64,000 nt of DNA. Origin: Argyresthia goedartella (Eukaryota > Arthropoda > Insecta > Lepidoptera > Argyresthiidae). The stretch covers positions 41,312,749 through 41,376,748 of the forward strand of contig OX463807.1 in assembly GCA_949825045.1 (NCBI GenBank), given 5' to 3'. Position 1 is the stretch's first letter. Each line of letters begins with the position of its first letter. Below, piece by piece: positions 55,076-64,000 of this stretch. The translations under genes and the position numbers were made by a program. Below the pieces are notes generated by a model. That model ran no database searches. It was not told where the DNA came from and was given only the letters and a program-made list of their open reading frames with translations.

Positions 55076-56149
55076 TGATTATTATTTATACATCATGCCA
55101 CTTTTTTTTTGTTTTTCATCTTATTTTTTTTGTCATGCATTACTTTTTAACTTTAAAACAGTTCATCGGAGGAAAAGTCCCCAAGAAAGATAAAGAGTTA
55201 AATTTATCTTCAAAAATATACAGGTTGTCCCCAAAGTCATACGTCACGTCCACACCGATGTTGCCCTACCTCACAAGCTTCTATCTAGCCTAACACGACA
55301 TGAGTGAAAATTGCATGTAATTCGAAAAAACGTCAGTTTAAAGTCTTTAATGAAAATCCCCATTTTGAATATAGTTAGTGTTAGCCTTTTCTTGAATATC
55401 CCTCTCTTTTACGTGTTTGTAAATAACTATGCTATCGTGAATAGTAACTAAAGACGACACACGTTTTATTTTGTGAATACCTTAAGTAGAACACGATACA
55501 TCGATGACTTGGTCTTAGCTTAAATCTTCAGCAAAAACCTTGTTGACCTTGAGCAACAAACTTAAATAAAAAAACTTCAAAAAACTTGCTTATATTATGC
55601 CGATTCAGGAATGGTATAACACTTGTATCATACAAGCGCATACAATTGCCACTTATGCCACATTTACTCATAAAACCGGGGCTCCACCTAGTTAAAAAGG
55701 TGTAACAATAATACTGAACCATTTGGTTTTTATTATTAAAATTTATAAGATTTGGAGATTCCAAACGAGATGAATTGGTTATTTAATTATTTATTCATAC
55801 ACACATACATACAGAGCTAACAGCGTGAAATATTACTATACTATAGAACTTAACTATCTTACAAGAACAAACTTAGCCCAATTAAATTACGCCCACAAGT
55901 ACCGACAGCACAAGGATATGTACAAGACATTTCCAAAAAAAAAAACATCAAAATCATAGTAAGTACCTACCTACATGATTTAGGTAAACTATACCCGAAC
56001 CCGAACCTGCGCTATTAAGTATCACCCATATAAAATCGGATTAACCCATTTCTAATTACCGATATGCTATCATTATATATGTCAAAGTCCAAATTAACTC
56101 AAACTCTGTTCAGACTCGTGCCTGCCCTCCCCAAAGAACTGTTTTTCCT

Positions 56150-56400
56150 ATATTTAGTAGAACCCTCGATACCCTAGCTTTCTCCGTGAGCTTTTTCAAT
56201 TTGTCCCTTCGGCTCGTCTACGTAGAACTCACACGGTTTCCCTGCTCTCTATACCTCATCACAATACCGTCGCATACAAGCACTGTTTTCGATTGCGGGC
56301 GATCACTCTTTGGAACTCACTTTCCTGCACTATAAGAGATAGTCCGTCTCTCCCCGTCTTCAAGAATCGTCTGAAGAAGCATTATCTTTCTCTCTCCTAG
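56150..56400 (+). pseudogene. RT C-terminal remnant
   Basis: The frame from about 56190 reads FLRELFQFVPSARLRRTHTV, PHHNTVAYKHCFRLRAITLW, SLPVFKNRLKKHYLSLS and a stop at 56400. It closely parallels the corrected C-terminus of the element at 51398-53520. A degenerate 3' UTR follows to about 56560. Confidence 0.7.
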
Positions 56401-56661
56401 ATTTGAGCTTTGTATATATTACTTTATTTATTTGTATTTATATTTTTATATAATATTTATGTACTTGTGTATGTAGTGTATCTAGCAGTTAGTTCTATAG
56501 TTCAGTAATATAAGTATGAATGTATCTTATCAGAACACATAGGTCTATCCTGTATATTAAATTATTCAAATCAACCTTGGGTTTGCTAGATCGTCGATGC
56601 AAAGCAGATGACGTCAACGGATTTGTAGCATTCGCTAATTTATGTATGGTTTCTGAATTGA

Positions 56662-56879
56662 CGACCGGTTTAGCCTAGCGGGTAGTGACCTTGCCTATGA
56701 AGCTGATGGTCCTGGGTTCGAACTCCGCTAAGGCAAATATTTGTCTGCTGAGAATGAATATTTGTTTCTTAGTCTTGGATGTTTTCTATGTATTTACATA
56801 AGTGTGTTAGATACATCGTCGTCTAGTACCCATAAAATAAGCCTTGTTGAGCTTACTTTGGGCCTAGTTCGATTTGTGT
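56662..56879 (+). mobile_element. tRNA-derived SINE within duplicated segment, copy 2
   Basis: TAGCCTAGCGG (A box) is at 56671 and GGTTCGAACTC (B box) is about 44 nt further on. The sequence is nearly identical to 38572-38790 and is interrupted after GATTTGTGTA at 56879. Confidence 0.75.
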
Positions 56880-56889
56880 ATGTCTACAT

Positions 56890-57535
56890 AGCTACAATAT
56901 ACTTGAACCGCATAAAAACATCAAAGACAACATCAGATATAACCCACCCGCATTTTGGAAACATCTTCGGGTGGTTTCGAACTTCGGATCACTTACCAGG
57001 GGCAAGAGGGAGTTGGAGAGGAAGCAGCAGCCGCATCTGCAGATTACTTCTCCCACGTATTCATCAGCGACGTGCTGGCGCTTGCACCGCGCCTGGTAAT
57101 CAGTTCCGATGACTCGGGCACTGCTAACTACTTCCACATTTCACATGTTTGCCGTAGCGATGTAGAGCAGGGACTGTTGCAGCTAAGGCCAAGGAACGCA
57201 ATAGGACCGGACAACGTCCCACCTTACTTTTTGAATGCCTATAGAGATTACCTAGTTTTAAATTTTGGTCATATTTTCAACCTAGCTCTAGAGCAAGCAA
57301 CCCTGCCAGCTGGAAGGTCTCTCGAGACAGTCCTTATCCCAAAACAAGTGACACTACCTCTGTAAATCAATATCGACCGATACTGAGTTTATTAACAAAA
57401 TTGTTCGAGTCAATCATATGCAGTAAAATCAGTCCGCAGATTGCACCGTATTTGTGCGACTCGCTCCACGGATTCAGAAGTCATCGCTCACCAACCACCA
57501 TCTTACTGAAGAAGATCTCGGAGATCATGGATTGG
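56890..57535 (+). pseudogene. RT N-terminal half (plus strand)
   Basis: The frame 56955-57365 contains FSHVFISDVLAL, DVEQGLLQLRPRNAIGPDNV and HIFNLALEQATLP. After a frameshift at ~57340 it continues NQYRPILSLLTKLFESII and SLHGFRSHRSPTT. It ends without the first catalytic Asp block. It resembles RTs in which the GPDNVPP motif precedes the fingers. Confidence 0.7.
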
Positions 57536-57559
57536 GCGGGGATGTCAGGTGGATGTCAC

Positions 57560-58440
57560 CTACCTCACCACGAATAGCGCGCATACGGTACCGACAAGCG
57601 CGACACAATCACTGTCGCCTCGCAACAATCGACACACAGTCAGAAGCTGCTCGGTATTACGTCTAACCTGTATTGAGTTGTATCCGAGCATAACCAAAAT
57701 GAAAGCGGATGTACAAAGGTAAGGATAGTATCCAAATTTCCTCTTATAAAGGTATCGTAGGAAAGCTTTGTGTACCTTCTCGAGCAAAAGTATGTAAGAG
57801 CTTTCGTGCGGATTCCAAACAACTGAGCTAGATTCAAGTTTGGTTCTCAGTAGGGCCGTGTATAAAAGCTGGACCACACCCAGGTTCCGGAAATTCTTAC
57901 TATTCCGTATCACGAACCCCAATCTTTTAAAGCATTCCTTGGCTAAAGTGCTCATGTGCTCATGGAATGTAAGTTTGTGGTCGAACGTAACATCGAGGTC
58001 CTTAATCGAATACACTCGAGTAAATAGGAGTTTGTTGTTCACACTCTACCTAAGAACCGCGTCTAGATCATCCTGCAGCAAACTACAATCATCCTCTGAA
58101 CTCACGGGAAGTATCAGTTTCAGATAGTCCGCACATAGAAGAATTGGCGTATTTCAGCTCTAATTCCAGGTCATTTCTCATAATGGTAAATAACAACGGA
58201 CCCAAAATAGACCCTTGGCTAACGCCCGACCGTGTATGGTACGGTTGGGACTCAAAGCAGCCGTGTCGCTCACATATAAAAACAACAGCCGTGTCGCGCA
58301 CATATAAAAACAACAGCCGTGGGGCAAAACCAATTGCACACAACTTCTTCAGCCCTCAATTCGTCCTTTAGTTTTTGAGATGTCACTACATTTCCAAGTA
58401 TCGGAAATCGTTGCAACAATGGTTTAAGGCAGTGGTTCCC
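57560..58440 (-). pseudogene. RT C-terminal half (minus strand)
   Basis: GVSQGSILGPLLFTIMRND at about 58215 is followed by decayed palm sequence with no YADD. Then the frame 58042-57560 has IKDLDVTFDHKLTFHEHMS, LLYTALLRTKLESSSVVWNP and NTEQLLTVCRLLRG. The orientation is opposite to the adjoining N-terminal half. A 28-bp tandem repeat (AGCCGTGTCGC..ACATATAAAAACAAC) lies at 58258-58325. Confidence 0.72.
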
Positions 58441-58595
58441 AAAGTTGACTGGGCTACGACTCATCTGATTTAATATGTATGACTCTTGTATTATTATTAT
58501 TATTAGGTATTCTACCGAATTTTGCAACAGTATCGCATTCTCTAAATAAATGTAACTTTTAATATGTAATTTAACTGATTTTAATATGTCTAAAG

Positions 58596-58725
58596 CCCAT
58601 TAGCTATAAAGCGGTATAGTATAAGCACAATTCTCCGATTAACTTTGAAAACTCCATACAAATGTGAATGGAGTTGTCAAAGTTAATCTGAGAATAGTCC
58701 TTATCCGCTTTATAACTAGTGGCAC
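58596..58725. mobile_element. Hairpin MITE-like element, copy 2
   Basis: Same self-complementary unit as 38909-39038, with GTGAATGG in place of GTGTATGG near the axis. The stretch 58825-59560 shows no gene. Confidence 0.7.
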
Positions 58726-59569
58726 TAAAGACTACCCAGATTTTCCTAAGAATAATACGTTTACCTTACAGATGGACGCTTTAAAGTTAGAATTAGGTGC
58801 CGCACAGTATTGGAAAGTTATTGAATTTGCAAGTAGGAACGATAATATATACATAAAATTACGTATATACGAAAATATACAAATACGAACTTGAAACCAG
58901 CTGAAGGAAAGTGACGGCGCTATGACGTTATCTTAGATTAAGTGACCCTAGTTAACTTTAGCATTTAGTACAGACAATTTAGTTTTGGAGCACCAATTGA
59001 GTTTAGTGAGGTTATCGATAGATCAATGTAAAGCACAGCCTTTAGCTGAAAGAAAGATACCTAGATTTATGCTATCGTAAAAATTTCGGATCGGACCAAT
59101 CATAGAAGTTATTAGCGTAGAGAATTATTAGAATTATATTAGCGTAGAGAATTATTAGAATTTTAATATCGATGATGAGGTTAATTACCTTTATATTTTG
59201 TTGGGTTCATGGTAATAAGTATTAACATGTAACGGCACAAAAGTTGGCGCCGGGGGGCCATTCGGACAAGATTTCCTAATGCGTAGTAGACGTGTCCGAT
59301 GTAATTCCATTCTAGTATGAGGTAGAAAGCAAAAAAATAAAAAATAAGAATCAATAGTTATTGATAGAAGCGTTTGTTTCAGTGGATTAAAGGGTCGGCG
59401 AATTGTTTTGTAAAGTCTATATTTTAGAAGTTGAAGACGGAGTCATCACTTGTTTGTGTATTTTGACACTATTCCTTCACTCGCTCTTAGCAAAGGCATA
59501 TAAAAGGGCAAAGCACGTGATTTTAAAATACATAAACAGCGAGTTTTAGAACAAACATAAATAAGTATT

Positions 59570-61629
59570 CCCTTCGGCCACTTTGGAAACCAAAGGTTCG
59601 AAAACAGAATTAATTTTCTTTTTAGGAAACCTGGTTTCGAATAAAGAAAAAATAATCTGTTTTCGAAGCTGTTTTCCGATACAGAATTTAAAATCTTCCT
59701 TTAAAACTTATTCATGGATCAAGGATGTGCATAAAACTTATTTTTTCTAGCTTTGACAAAGGTCAGGTATGGTTTGTACGGTAGGAATTTATCTATTCGC
59801 CCGTAGGAATTGTATTCACTGTGTTTAAATAAAATAGAATAAATAATAGTCCGGTACTTTATTGGTCATTTGTGCAAATAACAGTTTCAACGTGTACTTA
59901 AATAGGTGCTAATGTATGCCAATACCTTAATATTGACAGACACAAGGTCATCATTGTCAAACACTTATTTAAAAATATAATGATAATGGCGATATTGTCT
60001 CAATACGGTGTTCAACTGTCATCTCCTTTTGCAAGAGGAGTTCTATGGTTGACTTGATTTCGTCATCGTTTTCTTTGTAGTTTTTACTTTTCTTATTGCT
60101 TTGTTTTACCTATCTGTTTTTCATTTTTTAAAACATCCAAAACATGGGCTAGAGTCAGATATCAGGGCAAACGAATCGATTTATTTTTGAAGGGTGGTAC
60201 CTTCAAGATTATTTGTAGTCCTTTTTTGTTCATCGCTACAGCAACACACTTTTGAAAAATCGTTTTGGTCAAACCATTGCTTCTTGAAGTAATTATTAAA
60301 TTTTTCAATTTCTGTACCTTTGGGGTTTTTTTCATTACGTTGGCAAATCCCTTGTTTAAAAAAGCCGAGGGCAGGCGTGATAGGCCACCACAGCGTGCAA
60401 CGTGCCTTTTATTGACAGGGGAACGTATATACAGTTTTCTTGTCCTTCGCAATAATGATCTGTCAAAATGGTAGTAGCACAACTTTATTTTAATGTTTGG
60501 GTAGACGTTTTAAATGCCTCTCATACCCGCCCTCTCAAAGTCTAATGTAACTTTTTCAGGTTTCCACGATAGAAACTGTGACTTAATCAATCTGAATGGT
60601 AATTCATACGTTTCCTTCTTTTTATTTACAAGGAAAGCAAAAATTAAAGGTACAACTGATTGTGTTTCTTCATCATAGCCATACAGAATACAGTTGCTTG
60701 AAGGATTGCGGGCAAGATTTGAATGTACCGTTATAGAATATATGTTTAAGTCGTAAATCTTCCGTCGTGTATTTTGAGAACAAAATAGTATTAGTCTTTT
60801 TTCTTCATCAACGTAATCTGCTAAAACCATCCACTGAAACTTTTCAGGTACAACTATTTCACTGGGCAGTTTAAATCTTAACTTGGTTACACCCAATACC
60901 ATATTGCGTCCACCTTAGAGACTACTTTTAACATTCTCGAATTCTGGTAGATCATTTAGTGAATGACCCCTGTATCATCTATGTGACATTTCATATCATC
61001 ATATTGTTTTTTGACAGACTCAACATTGGTACTTACTTTGTTTTTGAGTTTATCCATATTTTTAAGAAACGCAGTTTTTTATAGTATACGCTATACAGAG
61101 AATGTCGTGGGGGTTTTCTATGATTATCACATTCTTATTATTCAAAGTGAAATTTCCCTTACCACCGTCTTTATCACAGTACCGAAATGTATTACCCGAG
61201 ATATATATTTTTTTCCTGTGATATTTGCAACCACCGTACAATATTATAATTATAATTATTAGTTAAAGCAACCGCTGTTCGCAATAAACATTAAAAATAC
61301 ACAACTCATTTAAAATTATTCTTCTTCTTTACTTTTAATGGCGGTCTAACAACAAGTTAATATCGCCAAAGTCAATCAGCTCTTGAAATCTATCAGTTCT
61401 ATTACATATTTATAGTGAGATGACATCTTGTCATTGTTGTTAAATATTTCTAAGTGGCCAAGAAATTATTTCTGATCAAGTAGTTTGTATTGGATGAGTT
61501 TCAAAAGAAGATTATAAATTCATATTATTTTATATTCTTTCTTTGTTCGAAACAAGGTTTCATAAAAAGAAAAAAAAATATGTTTTCGAAGATGGTTTCA
61601 AACTTTCGGTTTCCAAAGTGGCCGAAGGG
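59570..61629 (-). mobile_element. Mutator-like element (MULE) with TIRs and 8-bp TSD
   Basis: TAAGTATT precedes the left end (59562-59569) and follows the right end (61630-61637). Both ends begin CCCTTCGGCCACTTTGGAAACC and stay similar inward for about 100 bp (..GTTTCGAA.AAAGAAA..). TIRs of ~100 bp with an 8-bp duplication suit the MULE superfamily, and a MULE-type transposase remnant lies inside on the minus strand. Confidence 0.85.
60162..60902 (-). pseudogene. MULE transposase remnant
   Basis: The frame 60902-60510 reads KLPSEIVVPEKFQWM, RLILFCSQNTRRKIYDLNIY, VPLIFAFLVNKKKETYELPF and KVTLDFERAGMRGI. The VPLIFAFL..K..TYE..F stretch and LDFE.A (second catalytic Asp) are MULE-domain hallmarks. 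After one in-frame TAA the same frame continues with NVYPNIKIKLCYYHFDRSLL, the conserved C..H. The DGTF block with the first Asp is not recognisable (IYSITVHSNLA stands in its place) and the third acidic residue is not seen. No FLYWCH domain is visible upstream. Confidence 0.78.
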
Positions 61630-61637
61630 TAAGTATT

Positions 61638-64000
61638 GACTGCGGTAGACTTAGATAAGCATGACAAACACGCCTGTAACAAGTTTGTTATTGTTTCCAT
61701 TTCAATATTAATATAACAGATGGCTTGCAATTTAGCATCAAGGTGGAATCTGTAATTCGAGACAAATTGATGTTGTCGAGTCACTGTCAGGCTACAATCA
61801 CATACTCAAGTAGGAATACCTACGCGAGATTAAACACTTGTTGACATAGCTAATAGGTACCATTGTCAAATTGGTTAATTATTGGCTATTTAACGTTGTA
61901 CCGTACTTCGGGGTAAAATGTCCGTCCACTCTTCACTTGCAAACGGAATGTAAACCTACTTCCCTAACACATAGAGTATTTCAAGATATACCTAAGAATG
62001 TATGGTAACCTCTTTTAAATGTTAAATAGCTTTAGGCTACTAAACATTTCTCATATTTTGATAAATTCAAAAAAAAATACCTGTTGGATTCCAACTTACC
62101 CTGAACGAGGGTTAATAGGTTCAAGAGAGGGTTAATATGAATTTTAATAGTGCTGTCACTCTATTTAATTATTTCAATAGGAAGGTACGTACCATAACTG
62201 GTTAATTATCTAGGTAAAAAACCGCAGGTAAACATTTTACCTTACCTGCCTATAAGATAATAACAAACATACCACAATTACCTTGATAGCTACGTATCTA
62301 TATTATATGCCTTCATTCTTAAATCAGTCTATACCTATTTGTTTATATTATAGTCACATCTTTAGATATAAGGGCCGGTACTAATATACTCGGAATAATG
62401 TAATGTATGCCAAGAATAAAATTTGTCTTATGATTTTTTGCTTTTTTGCAAATTTATTACTAATATTATCTTTATTGGTATAATTTATTTATTGCGAGTT
62501 TATTTGTACCGGTTTGTTTGTTAAGCTTTTGTAACGAGCACATATTACCAGAAATTTCAGTGAGATAGTTTAGTTAACAGATAAAATAAATAAAGAAGTA
62601 TGTCAGTACCTACTTAATATACTTTTAATTGTTTGACAATTACCGATTCCAATCTACCCCATACATCAACCAAATAACCCCAAAGGTGATCCAGGGTATA
62701 CCCTATCATGTGCCAATTTACCCTTCTTGCGTTCCTATTATCATCAGAATAACCTTAAAACAAGTGGTCAACTAAAATCAAGATTTACAATGAAATTACG
62801 CAATTATATACTCGGCTTTACATTTCTTTAAACTATATCTATATATATACTATATCTTTATATATGTATACTTGTATCTTTAAGATTACATAGATTGCAA
62901 CACTTTTTCTTACTAAATCTTAACAAAAACTTAAAGTTAAAAGGATCAATAGTCACGTGTCTACGACGGCTTGACTTTGGAGGTGATTTTTCTACTTGAA
63001 CTTGATTGGCTGGCATAAAGAATGTATGCCAGCCAATAGTAAAAATAAGTAATTCTTTCGGAAATAAAAAAAAGTTGATCTGCCATTAATAGTAACACCG
63101 CTACAGAACGGTTTAGAAATTCAGATTTTTATTCCTATTTACCCCGCCGTTCCTTTTTACTGCGAAGTACGGAACCCTTCAAAATGGTCTCACTGTCGTC
63201 CATACAATTAAATATTATGTTGTAAAAGCGGGGGCCAGTGGTCACACTTAAACCCTGTCAAGGATTGAATGACCAACTATTAATTTTAAGAAGTTACTGT
63301 ATTAGTATTGAATAAAAAAAACAAATGAAGAGGTCTCTGTAATGGCATATCCTCCAATATCAAACCGAATGCTTTCTTCGAGGTGAGATATAGGTACCTA
63401 TAGTTTTATAGGTGGGTAACCCGGGTGAGATGCCAAGCGCCTACTTTACATACAAGCTTAACAAGGACTATTATGACTTTTTTGTTGCAAAACAAGGTAT
63501 ACCTTTGGTTCATTGTTTTGGAATATTAATTTTGCATAGTAAAGCCGCAATTAGGTACCGATGGAAATGTATTATTTCCAGGATTATTTTACCAGTTGCT
63601 TACACTAATAGACCAAAAAGATTCATTAAATGTATATTGATATACTACGTCAGCTCTGTATAGACTTTGGGTCGAGAGAGAAACAACGAGAAAACTCACC
63701 CAGCTCAGTATCAAAGCGCAGCTCAGTTTGTGAGTAATAGTTATCATATAGATTGAATTATTATTTGTGATTATTGCTTTTAGCCAAAGCCTTCCTTCTT
63801 TTGACCTAATGCCTCTTTTCTCTTCTCTTCCAATCATAATGTAATAATTTTGGGAATTATATAAGGAAAAAATACAGGAAAATTAAACTCCATTAACTCT
63901 ACTAGGGCTTCAGAAATATTCCCGTCAGAAAGAAATAACATCAAAAAACGCTACGGGGATGTCATTTTTAAAATTTTCGTCATATTTTTTATGCTGTACA
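61638..64000. other. No gene recognised; small hairpins
   Basis: A hairpin with 13-bp perfect arms (ATTGGCTGGCATA / TATGCCAGCCAAT) lies at about 63006-63038. CCGTACTTCGGGGTAAAA at 61903 and TTTTTACTGCGAAGTACGG at 63156 are a weak inverted pair. An 83-codon frame at 63412-63663 has no family I know. Confidence 0.4.

Larger units (their letters stand above)
56587..58824 (+). repeat. Duplicated segment, copy 2, interrupted
   Basis: 56587-56879 and 58483-58824 together match 38497-39136 almost base for base, including the SINE and hairpin. About 1.6 kb containing two RT halves has been inserted within the SINE's 3' end. Confidence 0.8.

Noticed and set aside
61903..63185. A 1.3-kb DNA transposon bounded by CCGTACTTCG..GTAAAA inverted ends
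   Set aside because: The similarity is only about 18 bp with mismatches, no target duplication was found and there is no coding sequence inside.

Overview
This is AT-rich, transposon-saturated animal DNA, most likely from a moth or butterfly. The main clue is a dispersed repeat with the ends GCCAAGTGCGAGTC..GGGTTCCGTACC and ..ACGGAACCCTAAAAA, which I associate with lepidopteran genomes. It occurs at least eight times, on both strands. Other clues are tRNA-derived SINEs, non-LTR 3' tails such as (TTGAT)n, and piggyBac, Mutator-like and Helitron debris. I found no convincing single-copy host gene, rRNA, functional tRNA or CRISPR array. Nearly every long reading frame belongs to a mobile element or its remains.

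Layout. 0-7 kb: dispersed repeats, an internally deleted piggyBac element (1626-3685, minus) in a perfect TTAA duplication, and two small retroelement tails. 7.1-22.6 kb: a three-level nest. A plus-strand CR1-like element (P, 7095-9849 and 21166-22565) is split by a minus-strand relative (M1, 9850-11790 and 18092-21165). M1 is split in turn by a second minus-strand element (M2, 11791-16490) fused to a partial LTR retrotransposon (16491-18091). 22.7-29.7 kb: SINEs, a diverged satellite, a small element family whose flanking inverted repeats differ from copy to copy, RT scraps, and an unoccupied version of the piggyBac target. 29.8-32.3 kb: an intact 332-codon ORF between ~120-130 bp inverted repeats, a candidate undescribed DNA transposon. 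33-48 kb: four related non-LTR remnants (J1-J4), SINEs, hairpin elements and an LTR-like stretch. 49.2-53.7 kb: a second piggyBac copy in the opposite orientation, itself interrupted by a non-LTR element with a 7-bp target duplication. 54-58.8 kb: a helicase scrap, SINEs, and a duplicated segment carrying two RT halves in tail-to-tail orientation. 59.6-61.6 kb: a Mutator-like element with terminal inverted repeats and an 8-bp target duplication. The rest has nothing I recognise.

These genes do not form a pathway. What they give is a relative chronology. P predates M1, which predates M2 and the LTR fragment. PiggyBac copy B predates the non-LTR element inside it. The duplicated 38.5/56.6 kb segment predates the different insertions in its two copies. 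The two piggyBac copies share an internal deletion and a frameshift, so the family probably spread after losing its own transposase.
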